A stretch of DNA of 64,000 nucleotides, from the NCBI GenBank assembly GCA_913058145.1, contig CAJXQM010000010.1:1-64000 (forward strand), in the 5' to 3' direction. Source of the DNA: an uncultured Colwellia sp. GTDB lineage: Bacteria; Pseudomonadota; Gammaproteobacteria; Enterobacterales; Alteromonadaceae. The translations under genes were made by a program, and so were the position numbers. Positions 1 through 8,035 of the stretch are shown here, piece by piece (the stretch's first letter is position 1; each line of letters starts with the position of its first letter). The notes under the pieces are model-generated. The model was not told the origin of the DNA. It made no database searches and saw only the letters and a program-made list of their open reading frames with translations.

Positions 1-135
1 CGCATGACCGATATGCAAAAAACCATTCGGCTCAGGCGGAAAACGCGTTTGTATTGAGCTATGTTTACCACTAGCAAGATCTGCATCGATAATTTGACGA
101 ATAAAATTGGTTGGACGATTTTCAGCTTCCGACAT
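1..135 (-). CDS. glnS: Glutaminyl-tRNA synthetase, N-terminal part (runs off the window)
   Basis: This is the first 45 codons of a gene that continues beyond base 1. The translation starts [20 protein letters not shown] and reaches [14 protein letters not shown]. That segment contains the class I aminoacyl-tRNA synthetase HIGH motif in the form HIGH, inside the PPEPNGxLHIGHA context typical of GlnRS. The enzyme charges tRNA(Gln) with glutamine in the cytoplasm. The start is the ATG at 133-135 (minus strand), with an AGAGG-type ribosome binding site just upstream. The family is about 550 residues, so roughly 90% of the gene is outside. The identification rests on the N-terminal motif only, but that motif is very characteristic. 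Confidence 0.88.
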   Translation of the reverse strand, partial: MSEAENRPTNFIRQIIDADLASGKHSSIQTRFPPEPNGFLHIGHA

Positions 136-269
136 CCACAAAACCTCTAAAAAATAATTAACGTAATTGTCAGTATTATATCAAGAGTTCTAAGCAGCGA
201 ATAGCAAAAAAGGCTCAACTGAGCCTTTATATTATATAGTTTAAGTGATCTACTCACCTGCTCAATATA

Positions 270-466
270 AACGGTTTTGTTTATTCCGTTTGTCCTGAGC
301 TTGTCGAAGGAAGCTTGTCGCCCTTCGACTGCTTCGCGCTCAGGATGAACGGTTTTGTTTATTCCGTTTGTCCTGAGCCTGTCGAAGGAAGCTTGTCGTC
401 CTTCGACTGCTTCGCGCTCAGGATGAACGGTATCATCGTTCCACTTGCCCTGAGCTTGTCGAAGGG
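270..466. repeat. Two tandem 78-bp units plus a third core of a dispersed palindromic repeat
   Basis: Bases 270-347 and 348-425 are two near-identical 78-bp direct repeats. Each contains the core TCCTGAGCTTGTCGAAGG (or the CTGTCGAAGG variant) and, in opposite orientation, CCTTCGACTGCTTCGCGCTC. Each unit can therefore fold on itself. A third core, CCCTGAGCTTGTCGAAGGG, lies at 448-466, four bases from the stop codon of the M1 peptidase gene. The same core recurs at 11782-11999. Short open frames through this block are a by-product of the repeat, not genes. Confidence 0.85.
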
Positions 467-470
467 TTTA

Positions 471-2336
471 TTACTTTTTCAATACGCCATCAATAGTGCC
501 TTGAGCTAACCCATGATAACCAGGACGAGCCTTTTGGTAGACTTTTAATGCCCATGCTTTACCTTCCTCAGTTTGACCCAGTTCTTTATACAAAGGCACA
601 ATAAGCTTACGACGGCCAATGGCAATTAAATACTCAGACATAACAGGATAAACAACATCATAACCCGCACGTACTGACAATAAGTACCACGCATGAGCAA
701 TTTCAGCATTTTTACTGTGTGTTAAGTCAAATGCATTATCCAGTGCAATCATAAGTTCGATGTTAATATCAAGTGGCAAATTATTAATGAAGTGTAGCCA
801 TTCATGCAATGTCCATTTCGATGTTGGCAATTGTGTTAATGATACGTCATCGCTTAACCATTGTGCTATTTCTTCGTCGATAATACTAAAAGCGGTTGAG
901 GTTGGTTTAGGCACATAACTCGGCAGACCTTGTTCATAAATCCATTCGTTAATTTCTTCATCACTAACAATATTTGGGTATTTATCAGTTAAATTCGCTT
1001 TTATATAGTTAACAAAATTAGCCGTACCTAAACTTTGAAAAGCATGGCTTTCAAAATACTCTAAAACAAAAGCATCAAAACGTTCACGACCAAATTTATT
1101 TTCTAAATACATTAAAAATAATTGGCCTTTGGTATAAGGCACGCTAGAAAAAGCATCATCGGGATCACGCCCTTTTAAATCAATGTATAACTGAGTGTCA
1201 CCTGGCGCTAATTCTGCAATTTCAGAGTTCAAACCTTGAGCAGAAAGAGCTTGCTCCATCACCGCTCTATCTTCACCAAATACGGCTTCCATAATGCGAT
1301 TTTCAACATAGCTAGTAAAACCTTCATTTAACCAAAGGTCACGCCAGCTTTCGTTAGTCACTAAATTACCAGACCATGAATGAGCAAGTTCATGAGCGAT
1401 TAAATTAACTAAACTTTTATCACCTGCAATAACGGTCGGTGTAATAAATGATAAACGTGGGTTTTCCATGCCGCCAAAAGGAAAGCTTGGTGGTAGTATC
1501 AATAAATCGTAACGTCCCCAACGATATTTTCCATACATTTCTTCTGCTTTATCAATCATCGCTTGGGTATCATCAAATTCAGCAACCGCTGCATCTAAAA
1601 TATTGCTTTCCGCGTAAATTCCTGTTTGATGACTCATACCCTTAAAGTGTAAATCACCCACACCAATAGCAATTAAGTAAGCAGGAATAGCTTGTGGCAT
1701 AGAGAAAAAATAATCACCATCGCGCATCGTATCTGGTTCGTTATTAGCACTCATTACGGCTAATAAATCTTTATCTGTCGTAATACGGGCGGTATAAGTA
1801 ACACGAACACTAGGCGTGTCTTGAATTGGGATCCAAGAACGTGCGTGAATGGCTTGGTTTTGACTAAACAAGAAAGGTTTTTCTTTACCTGCAGTTTGCT
1901 CTGGCGACAACCATTGTAAACCTGACGCCTTTGCTGTTGAATGATAATAAACACGCAATCTCTTAACTTGTTTTTTTGTATTAATTGTTAATTTAGAGCC
2001 TAATACGTGATCTCGTTTAGCAAGTGAAAAATTGACCTTTTGCCATGCACCTTGGCTATTTTGTGCTAAAACACGATGAATAACTAAATCTCGAGTATCT
2101 AAAATGATCTTGTTAGCATTTTCATTTAGCCATGTTAAGGATAACTCAGCAAAGCCTGATAATGACTTTTGTTCAAAATCAACATTTAAATCTAAGTAAA
2201 GGTGTGTTGCTACAACTTCATCATAATTAGCATAGGTGTATGCATCATTTAATATCGGTGACTTTGCCGATGCCGATAAAGATAATTGTGATATTGATAA
2301 AACAGCTAAGCATAATAGCCGAGTAAAATATTTCAT
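471..2336 (-). CDS. Secreted M1-family zinc aminopeptidase (leukotriene A4 hydrolase-like)
   Basis: A 621-residue zinc metallopeptidase that removes N-terminal residues from peptides, probably in the periplasm. A hydrophobic signal peptide covers about residues 5-24 (cleavage near SASA-KS). The exopeptidase motif GGMEN is at about 288-292. The zinc site is HELAH at about 315-319, with the third ligand Glu in NEGF near 338. The length and the helical C-terminal third fit the leukotriene A4 hydrolase/aminopeptidase B branch of M1 rather than the longer PepN. It is transcribed alone, away from rnt. Its 3' end abuts the palindromic repeats at 270-466, which may act as the transcript end. Substrate preference cannot be read from the sequence. 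Confidence 0.9.
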   Translation of the reverse strand: MKYFTRLLCLAVLSISQLSLSASAKSPILNDAYTYANYDEVVATHLYLDLNVDFEQKSLSGFAELSLTWLNENANKIILDTRDLVIHRVLAQNSQGAWQKVNFSLAKRDHVLGSKLTINTKKQVKRLRVYYHSTAKASGLQWLSPEQTAGKEKPFLFSQNQAIHARSWIPIQDTPSVRVTYTARITTDKDLLAVMSANNEPDTMRDGDYFFSMPQAIPAYLIAIGVGDLHFKGMSHQTGIYAESNILDAAVAEFDDTQAMIDKAEEMYGKYRWGRYDLLILPPSFPFGGMENPRLSFITPTVIAGDKSLVNLIAHELAHSWSGNLVTNESWRDLWLNEGFTSYVENRIMEAVFGEDRAVMEQALSAQGLNSEIAELAPGDTQLYIDLKGRDPDDAFSSVPYTKGQLFLMYLENKFGRERFDAFVLEYFESHAFQSLGTANFVNYIKANLTDKYPNIVSDEEINEWIYEQGLPSYVPKPTSTAFSIIDEEIAQWLSDDVSLTQLPTSKWTLHEWLHFINNLPLDINIELMIALDNAFDLTHSKNAEIAHAWYLLSVRAGYDVVYPVMSEYLIAIGRRKLIVPLYKELGQTEEGKAWALKVYQKARPGYHGLAQGTIDGVLKK

Positions 2337-2799
2337 TTAAGCTTTCCGTAAGTATAAAAAAGAACAGGTGCGTAGATTACTGTGAATCGATAGGCCTGTT
2401 CAACAATTTATCAATTTGTATTGAATAAAAAGTGGAACATACCCGTTCCACTTGAATAACGACTCTCCCGTTTTACCACTATCAAAGGTAGTGCCATTAG
2501 AATCAATATGCCGTTTTAACAAAATAATCACGTATTGTTAATGCTCGGCACTCCGATAACTTCAAATTAATCCAACCACCATCACTATCTTAGTATGCAT
2601 CAACAAGTACGAATTAAAGGTTCAGGGCTAAACTTAAATACTCACGAATCATATTAATAGGCCTTTGCGAGACTTTAGTTAATTCACCGCTATTTGATTG
2701 ATAATTTAAAACCGTATAGGAGATATCATCCTCGTCTTTATTCTTTTTTTCTGAGATAATCAGTTCAAATTTTTAGCCACATCAACTATCTAAAATAGC
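2337..2799. other. Intergenic region between the divergent M1 peptidase and rnt genes
   Basis: No open frame of gene quality is seen. It should hold the promoters of both divergent genes. A short inverted repeat, GTGGAAC-ATACCC-GTTCCAC, lies at about 2432-2451. Its right arm belongs to a short motif (CGTTCCACTTGAA) that also occurs near 38119 and 57168. No clear ribosome binding site precedes the rnt start. Confidence 0.5.
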
Positions 2800-3480
2800 A
2801 TGCCAAAAAGTGAAGAAAAAACAGACCCTAATGAACAAAAAAAGCCTCTTTTAGCACAACGCTTTAGAGGCTATTTCCCTGTAGTTATTGACGTTGAAAC
2901 TGCGGGTTTTAATGCTCAGACAGATGCATTATTAGAGATTGCAGCGTCAGTATTATCTTTAGATGAGGTAACCGGTAAACTTTCTATAGATGAAACAATA
3001 CAATTTAATGTGCACCCTTTTGAGGGAGCCAACTTAGAGCCTAAAGCGTTAGAATTTACCGGCATAGATCCAACCAACCCCTTACGTGGCGCGGTTGATG
3101 AAGATTTTGCCCTAAAAACACTATTTAAATTAGTCAGAAAAAAAATGAAATTAGCGGGTTGCCAACGTGCTATTATTGTAGCTCATAATGCCGCATTTGA
3201 TTTGGGATTTTTAAACGCAGCAACGAGTCGATGCAACATAAAACGTAGCCCGTTTCATTCCTTTGTTAGTTTTGATACCACCACGCTAGCAGGGCTAGCA
3301 TTAGGTCAAACTGTACTAGCAAAAGCGTGTATCGCGGCAGAAATTGATTTTAATAATAGTGAAGCCCACTCAGCTTTATATGATACGGAAAAAACAGCAG
3401 AGCTTTTTTGCCATATTATTAATAAATGGCATGATCTAGGTGGCTGGCCCCTAGCTGCTCCTGTAGCGATTAGCGATTAG
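2800..3480 (+). CDS. rnt: Ribonuclease T
   Basis: A 226-residue DEDDh 3'-5' exoribonuclease that trims tRNA CCA ends and matures 5S and 23S rRNA. The exonuclease I motif DVETAGF starts at residue 31 (catalytic Asp31 and Glu33), directly after [10 protein letters not shown], which is almost identical to E. coli RNase T. The late catalytic block [12 protein letters not shown] supplies the general-base His and final Asp. The conserved end GGWPLAAP is present. The reading frame ends inside a run of seven TAGCGAT heptamers (3464-3512), so its last residues and its stop codon are made of repeat units. A change in copy number would change the C-terminus. A bidirectional terminator follows. Confidence 0.95.
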   Translation: MPKSEEKTDPNEQKKPLLAQRFRGYFPVVIDVETAGFNAQTDALLEIAASVLSLDEVTGKLSIDETIQFNVHPFEGANLEPKALEFTGIDPTNPLRGAVDEDFALKTLFKLVRKKMKLAGCQRAIIVAHNAAFDLGFLNAATSRCNIKRSPFHSFVSFDTTTLAGLALGQTVLAKACIAAEIDFNNSEAHSALYDTEKTAELFCHIINKWHDLGGWPLAAPVAISD

Positions 3481-3512
3481 CGATTAGCGATTAGCGATTA
3501 GCGATTAGCGAT
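3464..3512 (+). repeat. Heptanucleotide tandem repeat (TAGCGAT x7) across the rnt stop codon
   Basis: Seven exact, uninterrupted copies of TAGCGAT. The rnt reading frame enters the array and stops at TAG 3478-3480, in the third copy. Because the unit is 7 bp, gain or loss of copies upstream of the stop would shift the frame, although every frame meets a TAG within a few units. Confidence 0.95.
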
Positions 3513-3530
3513 TTTATAAAAAACCAAAAG

Positions 3531-3565
3531 AAAAGGCTAGAGTATTTAAAACTCTAGCCTTTTTT
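3531..3565. terminator. Bidirectional Rho-independent terminator between rnt and the peroxiredoxin gene
   Basis: The stem AAGGCTAGAGT / ACTCTAGCCTT has a 7-base loop and is flanked by an A-run on the left and a T-run on the right. It can end transcripts from both convergent genes. Confidence 0.9.
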
Positions 3566-3624
3566 ATATTAATTTTCAGCGTAAACTAAGAACCCTTCGT
3601 GATAAATAACACGAGACGCTATTA

Positions 3625-4230
3625 TTATAGTTTATCGGCATTATCCGTAAGGTAAGCAGCAACACCATCTGGAGAAGCAGTCATCCCTTTATCGCCTTTA
3701 TTCCAACCAGCAGGACAAACTTCACCGTGGTCTTCGTGGAATTGTAATGCATCAACCATACGTAACATTTCATCGACATCACGGCCTAATGGTAAATCAT
3801 TCACTACTTGATGACGAACATTGCCTTCTCCATCAATTAAGAATGAACCACGAAACGCAACGCCAGCTTCAGGATGTTCAACATCATATGCTTTACAAAT
3901 TTCATGTTTAACATCAGCAACTAAAGTGTATTGTACTGGGCCAATACCACCATCATTAATTGCTGTGTTACGCCATGCATTATGAGAAAATTGTGAATCA
4001 ATAGAAACACCAATAACTTCAACGCCACGGCTTTTAAATTCATCCATACGGTGATCAAAAGCTAATAACTCAGACGGACATACAAAAGTAAAATCTAATG
4101 GGTAGAAAAAAACAACGGCTTTTTTACCTTTAATAGCTTCGCTTAACGTGAAACTATCAACAATCTCGCCACTACCTAGTACTGCTGCTGCAGTGAAGTC
4201 TGGTGCTGCACGACCAACTAATACACTCAT
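3625..4230 (-). CDS. Typical 2-Cys peroxiredoxin (AhpC/Prx1 type)
   Basis: A 201-residue thiol peroxidase that reduces hydrogen peroxide and organic peroxides in the cytoplasm, recycled by thioredoxin or AhpF. The peroxidatic Cys51 is in DFTFVCPSE, and the resolving Cys near 172 is in GEVCPAGW, the typical 2-Cys arrangement. The C-terminal YLTDNADKL-type tail is of the sensitive Prx1 kind. It lies 73 bp downstream of grxD on the same strand, next to sodB on the other strand, so three redox-defence genes are clustered. No ahpF is present here, so the reductant is unknown. The start is the first ATG of the frame. Confidence 0.93.
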   Translation of the reverse strand: MSVLVGRAAPDFTAAAVLGSGEIVDSFTLSEAIKGKKAVVFFYPLDFTFVCPSELLAFDHRMDEFKSRGVEVIGVSIDSQFSHNAWRNTAINDGGIGPVQYTLVADVKHEICKAYDVEHPEAGVAFRGSFLIDGEGNVRHQVVNDLPLGRDVDEMLRMVDALQFHEDHGEVCPAGWNKGDKGMTASPDGVAAYLTDNADKL

Positions 4231-4303
4231 CTTATACTCCGTTTTATATTAAAAAATTACTTTCCACAGTGTAATACTGTGCTTGTTTTAAAAATCTCAA
4301 AGC

Positions 4304-4648
4304 TTATTCAGCGTTGGTGTCTTCTGTACTGTTTTTAGCAACTGCTTCTGTAATTAACGTTTGCAGTTCACCTTGTTGAAACATTTCGATAATAATGTCA
4401 CAACCACCTACTAATTCGCCATCAACCCAAAGTTGTGGAAAAGTTGGCCATTCAGCATATTTTGGTAATTCAGATCTAATGTCCGGATTTTGCAAAATAT
4501 CTACATAAGCAAATTGTTCATTACAATTGATTAATGCTTGTGAAGCTTGTGAAGAAAAACCACAATTTGGTAACTTTGGTGAGCCTTTCATATACAGTAA
4601 TACTGTATTTTCACTAATTTGTTCTTTAATACGTTCAATAGTATCCAT
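4304..4648 (-). CDS. grxD: Monothiol glutaredoxin 4 (Grx4)
   Basis: A 114-residue monothiol glutaredoxin with the diagnostic CGFS active site at residues 29-32 (PNCGFSSQ). The family holds [2Fe-2S] clusters with glutathione and BolA proteins and delivers or senses Fe-S clusters in the cytoplasm. The glutathione-binding WPTFPQLWVDGELVGGCDI block is intact. The C-terminal tail is slightly extended and acidic (TEDTNAE). It lies upstream of the peroxiredoxin gene and divergent from sodB, an Fe and oxidative-stress neighbourhood. Confidence 0.95.
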   Translation of the reverse strand: MDTIERIKEQISENTVLLYMKGSPKLPNCGFSSQASQALINCNEQFAYVDILQNPDIRSELPKYAEWPTFPQLWVDGELVGGCDIIIEMFQQGELQTLITEAVAKNSTEDTNAE

Positions 4649-4837
4649 AATAACCTCTAAAAAATAATATTCATTATATTAAATTGAATTCTCTCGAATA
4701 CAATTTATGGAGTCAAAAACTCACTTTTCAATTCAATATAATAAATACTTCACATTAATTACTATTTTTAAGTAAAGTACTTGAAAAATAGGACAAGAAA
4801 ACTTATAAAGTGGTAGTCTATACAGTATCAACCTAAT

Positions 4838-4858
4838 ACTTGAGTATTTTACTCAAGT
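4838..4858. promoter_or_regulatory. Inverted repeat upstream of sodB
   Basis: Perfect arms ACTTGAGTA and TACTCAAGT with a 3-base loop, about 60 bp before the sodB start codon. It may be an operator or a hairpin in the leader. No regulator can be assigned from the sequence alone. Confidence 0.4.
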
Positions 4859-4919
4859 TTTCAGAAAAACACACTCTTTATTCGTTAAAACACATAAATA
4901 AAGAAAATTGGAGAGCACC

Positions 4920-5501
4920 ATGGCTATTGAATTACCTGCGTTACCTTATGAACAAAACGCGTTAGAACCACATATTTCTGCAGAAACATTATCATTTCAT
5001 TATGGCAAACATCACAATACTTACGTGGTAAAGCTTAATGGTTTGATTGAAGGAACTGAATTTGCAGATAAATCATTAGAAGAGATTGTGAAATCTTCTT
5101 CTGCTGGCATTTTTAATAATGCTGCACAAGTTTGGAATCATACCTTTTACTGGAACAGCTTAAGCCCAAATGGCGGTAATGAACCTACTGGTGCATTAGC
5201 TGATGCTATTAATGCAACGTTTGGTTCATTTGCAGAGTTTCAAGCAAAGTTTACTGACAGCGCCATTAATAACTTTGGTTCAAGTTGGACTTGGTTAGTT
5301 AAAAATGCCGATGGTAGTTTAGCAATAGTTAATACCTCTAATGCGGCAACGCCTATTACTGAAGACGGTGTAACACCATTAATCACGGTTGATCTATGGG
5401 AACATGCTTACTATATTGATTACCGTAATTTACGCCCTAAATATATGGAAGGATTTTGGGCATTAGCTAATTGGGATTTTGCCCAAGCTAACTTTAGCTA
5501 A
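4920..5501 (+). CDS. sodB: Superoxide dismutase [Fe]
   Basis: A 193-residue iron superoxide dismutase, the same length as E. coli SodB. It converts superoxide to oxygen and hydrogen peroxide. The N-terminus ELPALPYEQNALEPHIS and the metal ligands His27 (in SFHYGKHH), His in WNHTFYW, and Asp and His in VDLWEHAYY are all present. The residues around the metal (FGSSWTWLV, NTSNAATP) are of the Fe type. The frame is open four codons further upstream from a TTG at 4908, but the ATG at 4920 is preferred. It gives the family N-terminus and has GGAGA at 4910-4914 as its ribosome binding site. Confidence 0.95.
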   Translation: MAIELPALPYEQNALEPHISAETLSFHYGKHHNTYVVKLNGLIEGTEFADKSLEEIVKSSSAGIFNNAAQVWNHTFYWNSLSPNGGNEPTGALADAINATFGSFAEFQAKFTDSAINNFGSSWTWLVKNADGSLAIVNTSNAATPITEDGVTPLITVDLWEHAYYIDYRNLRPKYMEGFWALANWDFAQANFS

Positions 5502-5520
5502 TCCTAATACCTTGCACATA

Positions 5521-5550
5521 AAAAAGGCGACTAACAGTCGCCTTTTTTAT
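5521..5550 (+). terminator. Terminator after sodB
   Basis: Stem AAAAGGCGAC / GTCGCCTTTT with the 5-base loop TAACA, followed by T residues. The A-run on the left side makes it usable also for fadR from the other strand. Confidence 0.88.
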
Positions 5551-5572
5551 TTAAGTTACGCGTTGAAATAAA

Positions 5573-6286
5573 CTAATCTACAGTAAGCTCTTTTAACACA
5601 TCATCTTTCAAGTCAGCCCAAAGTTTACCTGATTCAACACCATATTTTCTGACTGCAAATATAGCATCATCACAACGATTTTCTTTAGCCAAATCAATCA
5701 ACTTTTGGTAATAAGTTCTAGAAATTTCACGACCCATCGGGTGAGCAAAATACAAACGACCAATACGTGAATATAAACCTCTAAAGCCATTTAAAATTAA
5801 TAAGTAAATTGAATTACCAGAGGCAGTCACTAGCGCTTTATTTAATTTATAATCAAACTCGGCAAAAGCCTCGCCAGTATCTTCAACATCGACATAAGCG
5901 CTTAATAATTCGATTGTTTTTTCTGGGTTATTTTTTATCGCACCACGAACATAAATAGCGCTAACATTAGTACGAGCCGACAATAGGTTATCGACTAAAT
6001 CAGGAATACCCTCTTGATCTAAATGAGCTAACGTTTCTAAAATATTTAAACTGGAAGTTTCCCAAAAATTATTAACTTTCGTTGGCTTACCATGTTTTAT
6101 TGTTAACCAACCATCTCTAGCTAGACGCTGAAGAACTTCTCTAAGCGTTGTTCGAGTGACACCAATCAGCTCAGATAATTCACGCTCCGCAGGTAAAATT
6201 GATCCTGGAGGGAATCCTCCATTCCAAATAGATTCGACAATATATTGCTCAGCGAATCCCGCAGGGCTTGTAGCTTTTATAACCAT
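5573..6286 (-). CDS. fadR: Fatty acid metabolism regulator FadR
   Basis: A 237-residue GntR-family regulator that senses long-chain acyl-CoA. It normally represses fatty acid degradation and activates unsaturated fatty acid synthesis. The N-terminal winged helix contains the GntR signature [30 protein letters not shown]. It is followed by KHGKPTKVN, the FadR wing, and then an all-helical acyl-CoA binding domain with no VanR-type metal-site pattern. The length matches E. coli FadR (239). A FadR-box-like sequence lies upstream of fabA at 11112-11128 in this window, a likely target. It is transcribed alone. Confidence 0.93.
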   Translation of the reverse strand: MVIKATSPAGFAEQYIVESIWNGGFPPGSILPAERELSELIGVTRTTLREVLQRLARDGWLTIKHGKPTKVNNFWETSSLNILETLAHLDQEGIPDLVDNLLSARTNVSAIYVRGAIKNNPEKTIELLSAYVDVEDTGEAFAEFDYKLNKALVTASGNSIYLLILNGFRGLYSRIGRLYFAHPMGREISRTYYQKLIDLAKENRCDDAIFAVRKYGVESGKLWADLKDDVLKELTVD

Positions 6287-6756
6287 GTTGGCTTAATTAC
6301 CTATAAAAAAAAGTATAACTGATTCTACCAGAAGATTTTTTTGGTACAAGCGTAATCAAAACTGAAATATGTATCTATAGTCACTTAAGTTGAGAATATT
6401 CAATAAAACCCTAGTAGTATAAACGTTAGAAGTGATTATCTAGCCATAAAAAGGCCAAATATGATCATGAGTAAAGATATTCTTAGCCAAATTATTTAAA
6501 CAAGGATGATTACTTTTATTATTAGTTCAAAAAAGCATCGGGATATGTGTTTTTTGACTGGATGCTAAGGCATAAAAAAACCATGTTAATAAAACATAAT
6601 CACAGTATACAAGAGTATTAGCGTCAGTATTAATTACAGATAATTGTTAAATAAAGACTTAAGTGGATAGTGAATTAAATTCAAGTAGATGGAATCAATT
6701 GAGATGTTAATGATTAAAACTAACCAAAAAAATTCAGTAATGTACTTTATAAAATA
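6287..6756. other. Intergenic region upstream of fadR and downstream of the tRNA cluster
   Basis: No credible gene is seen. The end nearest the tRNAs carries an A-run at 6724-6732, which on the minus strand is the T-tract after tRNA-Leu. The rest is AT-rich and should hold the fadR promoter. Confidence 0.5.
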
Positions 6757-6841
6757 TGGTACCCGGAGCCGGACTTGAACCGGCACGCTTTTCGGCGAGG
6801 GATTTTAAATCCCTTGTGTCTACCAATTCCACCACCCGGGC
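6757..6841 (-). tRNA. leuZ: tRNA-Leu (anticodon TAA)
   Basis: An 85-nt class II tRNA read on the minus strand from GCCCGGGTGG to GGGTACCA, with the CCA encoded. The anticodon loop TTTAAAA sits between AGGGA and TCCCT and gives the anticodon UAA. A long variable arm (CTCGCCGAAAAGCG) is present, as expected for tRNA-Leu. It is last in the Gly-Cys-Leu cluster, as in E. coli glyW-cysT-leuZ. Confidence 0.96.
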
Positions 6842-6845
6842 AAAA

Positions 6846-6919
6846 TGGAGGCGGATACCAGAATCGAACTGGTGTACACGGATTTGCAATCCGCTGCATA
6901 ACCACTCTGCCAACCCGCC
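6846..6919 (-). tRNA. cysT: tRNA-Cys (anticodon GCA)
   Basis: A 74-nt tRNA on the minus strand. The acceptor stem GGCGGGT pairs near the encoded TCCA end, and the anticodon loop TTGCAAA between CGGAT-type arms gives GCA. The length is identical to E. coli tRNA-Cys. Its first 16 bases and the spacer are partly repeated immediately upstream (6921-6937). Confidence 0.96.
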
Positions 6920-7019
6920 ATTTTGCCAACCCGTCATTTTATCAACACGAGTTGAGTGATTTCATTTATGGTATTAATCTTACCACTGGAAAATCTTTTG
7001 TACTAACTACTAACTATAT

Positions 7020-7095
7020 TGGAGCGGCTAACGAGACTCGAACTCGTGACATTCACGTTGGCAACGTGATGCTCTACCAGCTGAGCTACAGCCGC
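7020..7095 (-). tRNA. glyW: tRNA-Gly (anticodon GCC)
   Basis: A 76-nt tRNA on the minus strand beginning GCGGCTGTAGCTCAG and ending in an encoded CCA. The anticodon loop TTGCCAA gives GCC. It is first in the tRNA cluster downstream of pgsA. Confidence 0.96.
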
Positions 7096-7237
7096 TTCAT
7101 ACATATTGTAGTTTTGAAACATCCAGTTAGATTACTCTTCCCAGTTGCTTCATTCGCTGACTCCCTGTCAACGAAAACGCATTCTACATCGTATTGCGTT
7201 ACAGTCAACTATTAAATCCTTTTTTTGTTTTGACTGC

Positions 7238-7268
7238 TCAAAAAGCAGCTTATTTGGTGCTTTTTTTT
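7238..7268 (-). terminator. Probable terminator after pgsA
   Basis: Arms AAAAAGCA and TGCTTTTT surround a 10-base loop, with a T-run on the minus strand. It would separate the uvrY-uvrC-pgsA transcript from the tRNA operon, although the stem is mostly AT. Confidence 0.5.
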
Positions 7269-7354
7269 ACTTTACGTCGTCATTGTTAGCACTTTTAAGT
7301 AAAGTTGATGCGTGCAATGAAAGTCTATTGGTTTTTTCTGGCTAACTTTACTGG

Positions 7355-7939
7355 CTATGTATTAGCTTTTAGTTCTGGCCATGCCGCTTTAAAATAATCA
7401 ATTAACGTTGAAAGTGTCAACACGGTCGCAATAAAATAAAACCCATAGGATAGATAATTTAAAATTACATGTGGGAAATAAAAGAAAATTAGCGGAATAT
7501 CGTAATCAGGTCGCCATATTAATCCCATAATCCCTAACATTTGCGCGGCAGTTTTATACTTACCCATATTAGAAACCGCAATAACATCGCGTTTACCACG
7601 AGAGGACATAAATTCTCTTAAGGCGCTAATGAATACTTCACGAGCAATCATAATAATAGCAGGAATAGCCACCCACCAGGTTTGATAATCTTGCACTATC
7701 ATGACTAGCGCAGCAACAACCATCAGTTTGTCTGCTACAGGGTCAATAAATGCACCAAACGCAGAAGATTGATTTAATTTTCTCGCTAGGTAACCATCTA
7801 AGGCATCACTAACAGCCGCCAACCAAAACACAGCAAACGCGCCAAAGTGACTCCATGATAACGGTAAATAGAAAATAATCAGAAAAATGGGGATCAATAT
7901 GATCCGAAATAAGGTTATTTGATTAGGTAATGTCCACAT
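7355..7939 (-). CDS. pgsA: CDP-diacylglycerol-glycerol-3-phosphate 3-phosphatidyltransferase
   Basis: A 194-residue inner-membrane enzyme that makes phosphatidylglycerol phosphate from CDP-diacylglycerol and glycerol 3-phosphate, the first committed step to phosphatidylglycerol and cardiolipin. The CDP-alcohol phosphatidyltransferase motif DG-x2-AR-x8-G-x3-D-x3-D is intact (from DGYLAR to GAFIDPVAD, about residues 48-70). Several hydrophobic segments are visible, including residues 8-25 and the C-terminal third. The start MWTLPNQITLFRI resembles the E. coli N-terminus. It is third in the uvrY-uvrC-pgsA order, 97 bp after uvrC. Confidence 0.95.
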   Translation of the reverse strand: MWTLPNQITLFRIILIPIFLIIFYLPLSWSHFGAFAVFWLAAVSDALDGYLARKLNQSSAFGAFIDPVADKLMVVAALVMIVQDYQTWWVAIPAIIMIAREVFISALREFMSSRGKRDVIAVSNMGKYKTAAQMLGIMGLIWRPDYDIPLIFFYFPHVILNYLSYGFYFIATVLTLSTLIDYFKAAWPELKANT

Positions 7940-7968
7940 AGTCTCTTACTTTTACAACAAGCTTGATA

Positions 7969-8007
7969 TTAAGCATTTGAATTTTATCTTAAGCATTTGA
8001 ATTTTAT
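7969..8007. repeat. Two direct copies of a 19-bp sequence between uvrC and pgsA
   Basis: TTAAGCATTTGAATTTTAT occurs at 7969-7987 and again at 7989-8007, separated by one base. It lies in the short spacer between uvrC and pgsA, so any expression effect would fall on pgsA translation or an internal promoter. Confidence 0.85.
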
Positions 8008-8035
8008 TCTACACAGGTTAAGTCACTAGATATAG

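Noticed and set aside
270-430. CRISPR array
   Set aside because: Only two 78-bp copies without unique spacers; the unit is an internal palindrome and there are no cas genes.
315-509. 64-codon frame in the palindromic repeat
   Set aside because: It consists of repeat units and has no ribosome binding site.
6734-7345. Several 60-146 codon frames in the tRNA cluster
   Set aside because: They lie over the tRNA genes and show the usual false peptides of tRNA sequence.
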